A stretch of DNA of 19,615 nucleotides from JBHIAG01 sp046758465 (GTDB taxonomy: Bacteria; Acidobacteriota; Terriglobia; Acidiferrales; 2-02-FULL-67-57). The DNA is taken from contig JBHIAG010000036.1 in assembly GCA_046758465.1 (NCBI GenBank), positions 1 to 19,615 of the forward strand, given 5' to 3'. Below are positions 1 through 7,213 of the stretch, in pieces (positions within the stretch are counted from its first letter, which is position 1; every line of letters starts with the position of its first letter). Under the pieces are notes generated by a model that ran no database searches, was not told the DNA's origin, and worked only from the letters and a program-made list of their open reading frames with translations. The position numbers were made by a program, and so were the translations under genes.

Positions 1-1408
<1,408 letters not shown>

Positions 1409-1418
1409 CCGAAATGCT

Positions 1419-1434
1419 ACCCGAACCTTCGGGT
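1419..1434. repeat. CCCGAA-TTCGGG palindrome in the recX-alaS gap
   Basis: ACCCGAA and TTCGGGT arms around CC occupy 16 of the 26 nt between recX and alaS and stand where an alaS ribosome binding site would be expected upstream. Confidence 0.75.
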
Positions 1435-2028
1435 TCACTTGTTTTCCGCCTCTTGCTTGCCGTGCGCCCGAGGCGACTCTGCTTCCGGCGGAAAAGGCTC
1501 TTCGAGCGGCTGACGTCCCGAAACTTCGGGACGCCGCAATTCGCGCAGTATTATCGCAGACGAAAAACCGGCCCGCAACAAACTCCGATAGGCACTGCGC
1601 AGAACTTTTTTCGGGTACGGCGGCCGGTGGGAACGCAGGCGACGCTCGAGGCGTGCCCGCACCAGGGCGGCCTCGTCCCGCTCGGCGGGAAAGACTTCGG
1701 CCAGCGCGGCGGCGATGAATTCTTCCGCCACGCCTTTCCGGCGGAGTTCCCACGCGATGCGGTAGTGCCCGAAGCGTTTGGCGCCGGCCGCGTAGGTGGC
1801 GAACTGGAGGGCAAAGCGGCGGTCGTCGAGCAGGCCTGCGGCCGTGAGGCGCTGGAGGACGGCGGCGACGGCCGGGGGTTCGGCGGCGCGGCGCACGAGC
1901 CGTTGGCGGAGCTCGGCGGTGGACTGGGCGTGCCGGCTGAGGGAGCCGAGGGCGTATTCGTAGAGCTGGGTTTCTGCCAGCCGTTGGGGAGGCCGGTAGC
2001 GGCGGTTGGCGCTAGCTGCCGCGCTCAA
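1435..2028 (-). CDS. recX: Regulatory protein RecX
   Basis: RecX binds RecA filaments and modulates recombination and SOS activity. The 197-residue product has the all-helical RecX layout with the signature LLDDRRFA at about 66-73, followed by GHYRIAWELRRKGV at about 87-100. The last 40 or so residues are a charged tail beyond the helical repeats, partly encoded by a palindromic repeat at 1514-1533. The start is a TTG at 2028-2026 that overlaps the end of pilT by 17 nt; no nearby ATG fits the N-terminus, so the exact start is uncertain. The pilT overlap and the 26-nt gap to alaS indicate co-transcription. No recA is visible here. Family assignment is firm from the motifs; function is inferred from the family. 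Confidence 0.88.
   Translation of the reverse strand: MSAAASANRRYRPPQRLAETQLYEYALGSLSRHAQSTAELRQRLVRRAAEPPAVAAVLQRLTAAGLLDDRRFALQFATYAAGAKRFGHYRIAWELRRKGVAEEFIAAALAEVFPAERDEAALVRARLERRLRSHRPPYPKKVLRSAYRSLLRAGFSSAIILRELRRPEVSGRQPLEEPFPPEAESPRAHGKQEAENK
1514..1533. repeat. CCCGAA-TTCGGG palindrome inside recX
   Basis: CGTCCCGAA and TTCGGGACG, 9-bp arms around AC, lie within the codons of the recX C-terminal tail. It has the same core as 1419-1434 and 14182-14201. Confidence 0.75.
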
Positions 2029-3145
2029 ATTCGCTCATCGCGCGCTCCATATCCTCGCGAGCGGCGTCCGCAGCCGAGCGAATTCCCTGAACGCGCAGCT
2101 TGAAGTCGTCTACGTTGGAGGCGCGCAGCAGAGCTTCCTCGTAGGTGATGAGCCCGTCCGAGTAGAGGTCGTAGATCGACTGGTCGAAGGTCTGCATACC
2201 GTACTGGGAGGTACCGGCAGCGATAGCGTCGCGGATTAGGCGAGTCTTGTCCGGGTTGATGATGCAATCCCGGATATAGGCGGTGGTGATGAGAACCTCC
2301 ACGGCCGGGGCGCGGCCGGTGCTGTCGGCGCGGTTCACCAGGCGCTGGGAGATGATAGCGCGCAGGGTAGCCGCCAGTTGCAGGCGAATCTGCTTTTGTT
2401 CAGGGGGCGGGAAGACGGTGATGATGCGCTGAATGGTCTCGGTGGCGTCAACGGTATGGAGGGTGGAGAAGACGAGGTGGCCGGTTTCGGCGGCGGTCAT
2501 GGCGGTGGCAATGGTTTCGTGGTCGCGCATTTCGCCGACGAGAATGACGTCGGGATCCTGTCGCAGGGCGGCCCGCAGGGCGGTGGAGAAATTGACGGTG
2601 TCCACCTCGACCTCGCGCTGGTTGACGAACCCTTTCTTGTCCCGGTGCAGGAACTCGATGGGGTCTTCGATGGTGATGATGTGGTCGGAGCGGGAGGAGT
2701 TGATGCGATCGATCATGGCGGCGAGCGTAGTGGACTTGCCGCTGCCGGTGGTGCCGGTGACGAGCACCATGCCGCGCTGTTCCTCGCAAATTTTGTCGAT
2801 TACCTTCGGCAGGTGGAGTTCGTCGACGGTTTTGATTTTGGTGGGGATGACACGCAGCACCATGCCGACGTTGCCCCGCTGCTGGAAGATGTTGACGCGG
2901 AAGCGGCCCAAGCCCGCCACGCCATAGGCCATATCAAGCTCGGCAGTCTCCTTGAACTTTTGCTTCTGCCGATTCGTCATCATGCTGAAGGCCATCGAAA
3001 GCATATCTTCCGGGGTGACGCGGGACTGCTCGCTGAGCGGGGCGAGATGGCCCTCGATGCGGAGGTAGGGGTGGTTGCCAACCTTGAGATGGAGGTCGGA
3101 AGCTTTGCGTTCGACCGCAGTGCGGAGCAGCTCATCAATGTTCAT
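2012..3145 (-). CDS. pilT: Type IV pilus retraction ATPase PilT
   Basis: Cytoplasmic hexameric ATPase of the GspE/PilT family that depolymerises type IV pili, driving twitching motility and DNA uptake. The 377-residue protein has the N-terminal PAS-like part with ASDLHLKVG (about 15-23), Walker A GTTGSGKST (131-139), Asp box ITIEDPIE (157-164), Walker B DVILVGEMRD (199-208), His box TGHLVFSTLHT (221-231) and the late TSQYGMQTFDQSIYDLY segment typical of PilT. All catalytic blocks are intact, and the length matches PilT rather than the longer PilB. The ATG at 3145-3143 matches the usual PilT N-terminus. It is the first gene of the minus-strand pilT-recX-alaS run and has a good candidate promoter at 3212-3240. 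No other pilus genes are in the window. Confidence 0.96.
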   Translation of the reverse strand: MNIDELLRTAVERKASDLHLKVGNHPYLRIEGHLAPLSEQSRVTPEDMLSMAFSMMTNRQKQKFKETAELDMAYGVAGLGRFRVNIFQQRGNVGMVLRVIPTKIKTVDELHLPKVIDKICEEQRGMVLVTGTTGSGKSTTLAAMIDRINSSRSDHIITIEDPIEFLHRDKKGFVNQREVEVDTVNFSTALRAALRQDPDVILVGEMRDHETIATAMTAAETGHLVFSTLHTVDATETIQRIITVFPPPEQKQIRLQLAATLRAIISQRLVNRADSTGRAPAVEVLITTAYIRDCIINPDKTRLIRDAIAAGTSQYGMQTFDQSIYDLYSDGLITYEEALLRASNVDDFKLRVQGIRSAADAAREDMERAMSEFERGS

Positions 3146-3211
3146 GGGTCTGCCTCACTGGCCTGCTGCGGTATACCGGCTTGGGGACAAGCACTGGCGC
3201 ACTTAACCTAC

Positions 3212-3240
3212 ACCCTAGCACAACCCTGGGGCGGTGTCAA
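3212..3240 (-). promoter_or_regulatory. Candidate sigma70-type promoter for pilT
   Basis: On the minus strand, a perfect -35 TTGACA (3240-3235) is followed after 17 nt by TAGGGT (3217-3212), preceded by TG as in an extended -10 (TGCTAGGGT). The predicted leader to the pilT ATG is about 60 nt. The -35 sits in a 12-bp inverted repeat shared with the divergent dps promoter. The -10 hexamer is a weak match (3 of 6), so this rests mainly on the -35, the spacing and the TG. Confidence 0.55.
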
Positions 3241-3292
3241 CGCGCCGGTCGGGCTGGGTGGGGAGAGCGGGACCGGGCACTTGACACCGCCC
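3229..3292. repeat. 12-bp inverted repeat spanning both divergent -35 boxes
   Basis: GGGCGGTGTCAA at 3229-3240 is the exact reverse complement of TTGACACCGCCC at 3281-3292. Each arm contains the -35 hexamer of one of two divergent promoters (pilT leftward, dps rightward), with 40 bp between arms. This could be a shared regulator site or simply two copies of a favoured promoter sequence. Confidence 0.7.
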
Positions 3293-3309
3293 GCCGGGAG
3301 GACTATCTT
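3281..3309 (+). promoter_or_regulatory. Candidate sigma70-type promoter for dps-Rieske
   Basis: TTGACA (3281-3286), a 17-nt spacer and TATCTT (3304-3309, 4 of 6 matches to TATAAT) predict a transcription start near 3316. A leader of about 42 nt then carries the PerR-like box and a strong ribosome binding site, GGAGGTG, at 3343-3349, eight nt before the ATG at 3358. Confidence 0.65.
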
Positions 3310-3319
3310 TCTTTATAAG

Positions 3320-3334
3320 TTAGAATAAGTATAA
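3320..3334 (+). promoter_or_regulatory. Possible PerR/Fur-family operator
   Basis: TTAGAATAAGTATAA matches 12 of the 14 fixed positions of the known PerR box TTATAATnATTATAA. It lies just downstream of the predicted -10 and transcription start, where a bound repressor would block transcription. Ferritin-like and rubrerythrin genes are classic PerR targets. The stretch is AT-rich in a GC-rich genome, so a chance match is possible. Confidence 0.4.
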
Positions 3335-3357
3335 ATAATTTGAGGAGGTGGTGCACC

Positions 3358-3924
3358 ATGGGAAAAGTGGCACGCGAGGTTGTTGAAAAAGCTGGTGTGA
3401 ACGTTGACGAGCTGGTCAAGAAACTGGTTCGGGCGGCCGCGGCCGAATTCACGACGTACTACTATTACACCATCCTGCGGGTGAACGCGATCGGATTTGA
3501 GGGCGAGGGTTTGAAGGAGATCATTGAGGATGCCCGCATCGAAGACCGCAACCACTTCGAGGCTCTGACGCCGCGCATCTACGAGCTACGGGGCAGTCTT
3601 CCGCGGGACATCAAGGACTTCGCCAAGGACGCGGCCTGCCCGGACGCCTACCTGCCCAAGGACCCCCGCAACATGCAGGAGATGCTGAAGGTGTTGGTCG
3701 AGGCCGAGCGGTGTGCGATCCGGGTCTACACCGAGATCTGCCAGATGACGGCGGGGAAGGATCCGCGCACCCATGACCTGGCGCTCGCCATCCTGCACGA
3801 GGAAGTGGAGCACGAAGCCTGGTTCTCGGAGTTCCTGGGCGAAGGGCCTTCCGGACACTTCCGTCGGGGTGCGCCGGGCGAGTCGCCTCACACGAGCCGC
3901 TTCCTGGTGGTTCCCAAGAGCTAG
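3358..3924 (+). CDS. dps: Dps-like ferritin (DpsL/thioferritin type)
   Basis: Ferritin-like four-helix protein of the Dps-like clade, which oxidises ferrous iron with peroxide and stores it, protecting DNA from oxidative damage. The 188-residue product carries candidate di-iron ligands in order: E30 (AAAAEFTTYYYYT), E62/D63 with H66 (IEDRNHFEA), E117 (VEAERCA) and E149-x-x-H152 (HEEVEHE). Cysteines C94, C119 and C128 recall the extra cysteine pair of archaeal/bacterial thioferritins. The ATG at 3358 is chosen because GGAGGTG sits 8 nt upstream; a TTG at 3340 would put that sequence inside the gene. The tail after about residue 170 is Pro/Gly/Ser-rich. A Rieske gene follows 32 nt downstream, likely in the same transcript. 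The alternative, a rubrerythrin, is less likely because no rubredoxin domain is present. Confidence 0.9.
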   Translation: MGKVAREVVEKAGVNVDELVKKLVRAAAAEFTTYYYYTILRVNAIGFEGEGLKEIIEDARIEDRNHFEALTPRIYELRGSLPRDIKDFAKDAACPDAYLPKDPRNMQEMLKVLVEAERCAIRVYTEICQMTAGKDPRTHDLALAILHEEVEHEAWFSEFLGEGPSGHFRRGAPGESPHTSRFLVVPKS

Positions 3925-3956
3925 TTCCGGTCCGTCCGGGGTTTGGGTTGACAGAT

Positions 3957-4340
3957 ATGGTATCAGCCTCGGAGAGCGGGGCTCGCTGGGTGTGCGTGGC
4001 GCGTACGGGCGACGTCTCTCCGGGGCAGGTCCAGCGGGTGGAGAGCGAGGGCTGGGTGCTGGCTTTGGTAAACCATGAGGGAAAGTTCTACGCATTCCAT
4101 GCTGTCTGTCCCCATCGGGGTGGACCGCTCGACCAAGGGGAACTGTGGCCCGGTACGCTGGAGTGTCCCTGGCACCGCCACCGTTACGACCTTGCCACCG
4201 GGGCCAATGTCTATCCCCGCAGTGTCTATCCGGAGGATATGCCGCAGCTCGAAGAAAAAGTGGGCGCGGCGCGGGTCTTCCCGGTGGAGGTGCGGGGCGA
4301 TCGCGTTTTTGTCGGTTTGCCGGCGGCTGGGCGGGGCTAG
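3957..4340 (+). CDS. Rieske [2Fe-2S] ferredoxin
   Basis: Small soluble Rieske-fold electron carrier of 127 residues. The cluster ligands are visible as CPH (C51, H53, in AVCPHRGGPL) and CPWH (C70, H73, in LECPWHRHRYDLATG), with the usual spacing between the two loops. This is the single-domain type seen as NirD-like proteins or dioxygenase ferredoxins; no oxygenase or nitrite reductase large subunit is nearby. The start is ambiguous: ATG 3957 is preferred, with a TTG at 3948 adding three residues. It lies just after dps on the same strand, so it may supply or accept electrons in iron or peroxide handling, which is inference from position only. Its TAG stop overlaps the stop of convergent ilvE inside a CTAG at 4337-4340. 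Confidence 0.9.
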   Translation: MVSASESGARWVCVARTGDVSPGQVQRVESEGWVLALVNHEGKFYAFHAVCPHRGGPLDQGELWPGTLECPWHRHRYDLATGANVYPRSVYPEDMPQLEEKVGAARVFPVEVRGDRVFVGLPAAGRG

Positions 4341-5302
4341 CGGGTGGCAGGGACGGGCCCCGATGAAATCGGGGCAGGCTGTTTGACCGGGGTGAGCCAG
4401 GCGTAGCGGTCGGGTTTGGCGCCGCTGGTGATGCCGAAGAATTCCTCCTGGAGCCGCCGGGTGATGGGGCCGGGCACACCCTGGCCGATAGCGATTTTGT
4501 CGATGGAGCGGACGGGCGTGATCTCGGCGGCGGTGCCGACGAAGAAGACCTCGTCAGCGAGGTAGAGCTCTTCGCGGGGGATCTGGCGTTCGACGACGGG
4601 GATGTCGAGGTCACGGCCGAGAGTGATGACGGCATCGCGGGTGATGCCGGGCAAGATGGAGTTCGCCAGCGGGGGCGTGTAGGCGGTTGCGTTGCGGACG
4701 ATGAAGATGTTTTCGCCGCTGCCCTCGCTGACATACCCGTAGGCATCGAGTGCGATGCCTTCCACGTAGCCGTTGACGAGCGCTTCCATCTTGATTAACT
4801 GCGAGTTCATGTAGTTGGCGGCGGCCTTGGCCATGGCGGGCAGGGTATTGGGCGCCATGCGCGCCCAGGAGGAGACGCAGACATCCACGCCCTTCGCGTG
4901 CGCGTCTTTGCCCAGGTAGCTGCCCCACTGCCAGCAGGCGATGAAGACCTCAATCGGGGCTTTGAAGGGGTTGACGCCTACCTGGCCGTAGCCGCGCAGC
5001 ACAACCGGGCGCAGGTAGCATTGGCTGAGTTTGTTGACGCGCACCACCTCGACCGCAGCCTGCATCAACTCGTCCACCGAGTAAGGCAACTCGATGCGAT
5101 AAATCTTGCAGGAGTCGAGCAGCCGCTGCATGTGTTCTTTGAGGCGGAAGAGGGCGGGCTCCTGGGGGGTGGCGTAGCAGCGGATGCCTTCAAACAGCGC
5201 CGAACCGTAGTTGACCACATGTGAGACCACGTGGATGGTCGCCGCATCCCACGGAATCAGTTTCCCGTTGTGCCAGATTTTTTCCGATTTCTGCACTGGC
5301 AT
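4337..5302 (-). CDS. ilvE: Branched-chain amino acid aminotransferase
   Basis: PLP enzyme of fold type IV that interconverts Leu, Ile and Val with their 2-oxo acids. The 321-residue protein shows NYGSALFEGIRCY (31-43), the PLP-binding lysine K159 in AMAKAAANYMNS, EGSGENIF (193-200) and FFVGTAAEITPV near residue 260. These fit IlvE better than D-amino acid transaminase or ADC lyase; in particular the FEGIRCY block and the K159 position match classic IlvE. The ATG at 5302 has GAGGTG six nt upstream. The last residues (about 310-321) are encoded across a perfect 8-bp inverted repeat at 4357-4375, so this tail is probably not functionally constrained. It is a single-gene unit, convergent with the Rieske gene. 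No other ilv or leu genes are in the window. Confidence 0.96.
   Translation of the reverse strand: MPVQKSEKIWHNGKLIPWDAATIHVVSHVVNYGSALFEGIRCYATPQEPALFRLKEHMQRLLDSCKIYRIELPYSVDELMQAAVEVVRVNKLSQCYLRPVVLRGYGQVGVNPFKAPIEVFIACWQWGSYLGKDAHAKGVDVCVSSWARMAPNTLPAMAKAAANYMNSQLIKMEALVNGYVEGIALDAYGYVSEGSGENIFIVRNATAYTPPLANSILPGITRDAVITLGRDLDIPVVERQIPREELYLADEVFFVGTAAEITPVRSIDKIAIGQGVPGPITRRLQEEFFGITSGAKPDRYAWLTPVKQPAPISSGPVPATR
4357..4375. repeat. Short perfect palindrome inside the ilvE 3' end
   Basis: GCCCCGAT and ATCGGGGC flank a 3-nt centre. It lies within the last codons of ilvE and just past the Rieske stop. A hairpin here could help end dps-Rieske transcription, but no T-run follows on either strand. 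It resembles the other short GC-rich palindromes in this window. Confidence 0.6.
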
Positions 5303-5729
5303 TGGTCACACCTCATGCACTCGGATTGCCCCGAGGCCAGGCCCCGGAGTCCTACGCCGCTGAGTGATTCTGCCCGTGCTTACCCGAAGCCAACCGGAAG
5401 GATTGCATATGAGTTCCGTGGCACCGTTGCCTTACACCTGGATGCTGCGCTGAACTCATTGGGAGCGTCCTGCATGGACCTCGTGCGATGTCCCTTACCC
5501 GCCCGGGAAAACGTACAACACAGGTTGCCGAAAGGCAAGGGGCAAATTGGCCCGCCGAAGGCGGCAGAGGAAGAGACGAAGCGCATGCGCTGCTGCAAGC
5601 AAGGGCGATTGCGCGCATACTGCAGGTTGTGTCAGAAGTCTCGCAACCCCAACTGGGCTCGAGACCATCCTAGTGAGCGGTTGCAAAAGACGGGCGAAGG
5701 CGAGTGAGCCGATGACAGCAAGGACAACG
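5303..5729. other. Intergenic region between ilvE and the M48 protease gene
   Basis: Divergent 427-nt spacer. I see no credible ORF, RNA gene or clear sigma70 promoter. It contains a 12-bp palindrome AGCGCATGCGCT (5580-5591) and scattered small GC-rich inverted repeats. It should hold promoters for both flanking genes, but none is convincing by eye. Confidence 0.5.
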
Positions 5730-7103
5730 ATGAGCACGGCAAAGTACCGAATCCTGGCGAGCACGCTGGCGGCGCTTGTGGTCATCGCGCAGGCTGTGCC
5801 GGCGGCGGCCGACCGCACCCGGCTCAAGCCGGGGATGAATTTCTTCAAGCCCGCGCAGGACATCGAGCTTGGCCGTGAAGCCGCTGCGGAAGCAGAAAGG
5901 CAACTCCCGCTGTTGCGTGACGCGGGCGTGAATGCCTACCTGAACCGCCTGGGCCGGCGGTTGGCCGCGCACGTACCTGGACACGACTTTCCCTATCAGT
6001 TCAAAGCCATCAACGCGGGCGCCATCAACGCCTTTGCGCTCCCCGGGGGTTTCATCTACATCAACCGCGGTACCATCGAGGCGGCCGACAACGAGGCGCA
6101 ACTCGCCGGCGTCATCGCCCATGAGATTGGCCACGTGGCGCTGCGCCACGGTACCAACCAGCTTTCGAAGGCCATCCTTTGGCGTGCTCCGCTGATGGTG
6201 TTGGGCGGTGTGTTCGGCAGCGGCAGCGGGAGCTTGGCCGGACAACTTGCCCAGCTCGGCATTGCCGTGGGCTTCAGCGCGGTGTTTCTCAAGTATTCGC
6301 GCACCGCCGAAACCCAGGCCGACATCATGGCAACGCAAATTCTTTACGACACCGGCATCGAACCCAAAGAGATGGCGGTCTTTTTCCAGAAGCTTGAGCG
6401 CGCCGGTGGTGGTGGTGGCATCGAGTTTTTTTCGAACCACCCGAGTCCGAAGAATCGCGTCAAGCGCGTCGAACAGGAAGTTGACAAGCTCGGCACCAAG
6501 GCCGACTTACAGCGCGACTCGGAAGAGTTCCACGCCGTTCGCAGTCGCCTCAAGAGCCTGCCGCCTCCACCCCAGCGGGGCGAGCGAGCTCGGTCCGAAG
6601 CTGCTGAGCCCAGCGGACAGCCGGCACCTCCCTCGGCACGGTTCCGGGACTACCGCGCCCCCGAGTTTAGCCTCGCCTACCCCGACAACTGGCAGGCCTA
6701 CGAAGAGGGCCCGGGCGTAGTGATCGCGCCGGACGGCGGCATTATCGAGGCGGAAGGCGGCGGGGGCGCGATTGCCCATGGCGTTATCGTGAACCTCTAC
6801 GAACCCGACGACCCGGATGTCTCCCTCGAAGAGGCCACCGACCACCTGCTCGACGCTATCCGCACGTCCAACCCCGACATGCGCGAAGTTTCCCGCCACC
6901 ACACCCGCCTGGCCGGCCAGTATGCCCTCTCCGTCCATCTCGTCGGCCCCTCCCCGCGGCGCGGCGAGCATGAAATTGACTGGCTCCTGACCCTGAAACA
7001 CCGCAACCGCCTCTTCTACCTGATCTGCATCGCTCCCGAGAAAGACTTCTCCGACTACAAACCTAGCTTCCAGGGCCTCCTCGACTCCCTCCACCTCCGC
7101 TAA
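5730..7103 (+). CDS. Secreted M48-family metalloprotease with extra C-terminal domain
   Basis: Zinc endopeptidase of family M48, similar to BepA-type periplasmic proteases that process or degrade misfolded envelope proteins. The 457-residue product has an N-terminal signal peptide (hydrophobic core about residues 8-24, ending PAAA), the zinc motif HEIGH (H131, E132, H135), the third ligand in SRTAETQAD (E194) and FFSNHPSPKNRV (about 234-245), typical of this subfamily. A Pro/Ser-rich linker (about 275-310) leads to a C-terminal domain beginning FSLAYPDNW, which resembles PsbP/DcrB-like folds rather than the TPR repeats of BepA; that resemblance is by eye. ATG 5730 is preferred because AAGGA lies 5 nt upstream; ATG 5712 is in frame with a poorer site. 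Much longer upstream starts would bury the signal peptide. It is a single gene, convergent with the M20 gene. Confidence 0.9.
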   Translation: MSTAKYRILASTLAALVVIAQAVPAAADRTRLKPGMNFFKPAQDIELGREAAAEAERQLPLLRDAGVNAYLNRLGRRLAAHVPGHDFPYQFKAINAGAINAFALPGGFIYINRGTIEAADNEAQLAGVIAHEIGHVALRHGTNQLSKAILWRAPLMVLGGVFGSGSGSLAGQLAQLGIAVGFSAVFLKYSRTAETQADIMATQILYDTGIEPKEMAVFFQKLERAGGGGGIEFFSNHPSPKNRVKRVEQEVDKLGTKADLQRDSEEFHAVRSRLKSLPPPPQRGERARSEAAEPSGQPAPPSARFRDYRAPEFSLAYPDNWQAYEEGPGVVIAPDGGIIEAEGGGGAIAHGVIVNLYEPDDPDVSLEEATDHLLDAIRTSNPDMREVSRHHTRLAGQYALSVHLVGPSPRRGEHEIDWLLTLKHRNRLFYLICIAPEKDFSDYKPSFQGLLDSLHLR

Positions 7104-7139
7104 CCGGGTGTATCGGTTTATTTGTTTACTGGTGATTGG

Positions 7140-7197
7140 CACCGGCCGGTGGCTCCAACGACCCTGCCCGTCCAACCCAGTGGCCCCTGCCACTGGG
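7140..7197. terminator. Palindromic hairpins between convergent M48 and M20 genes
   Basis: The 110-nt gap holds a 12-bp perfect palindrome CACCGGCCGGTG (7140-7151) and a strong hairpin with 9-bp arms CCCAGTGGC and GCCACTGGG around a 4-nt loop (7176-7197). The position between convergent stops suits bidirectional termination. There is no T-run, so rho-independent action is uncertain. Both parts resemble the repeat array at 19339-19615. Confidence 0.5.
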
Positions 7198-7213
7198 GGG
7201 GGCACCACCCCGT

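Noticed and set aside
2378..3328. 316-codon plus-strand open frame
   Set aside because: Antisense to pilT with all PilT motifs on the minus strand; it also crosses the pilT promoter region.
3586..4746. 386-codon minus-strand open frame
   Set aside because: It covers dps, Rieske and part of ilvE in wrong frames, is Pro/Arg/Ser-rich and lacks domains.
5231..5707. 158-codon plus-strand frame in the ilvE-M48 spacer
   Set aside because: It begins inside ilvE antisense, has no ribosome site, signal or domain, and its composition looks non-coding.
5547..5729. N-terminal extension of the M48 protease
   Set aside because: It would put an Arg/Lys-rich stretch of about 60 residues before a clear signal peptide; a ribosome site supports a start at 5730 (or 5712).
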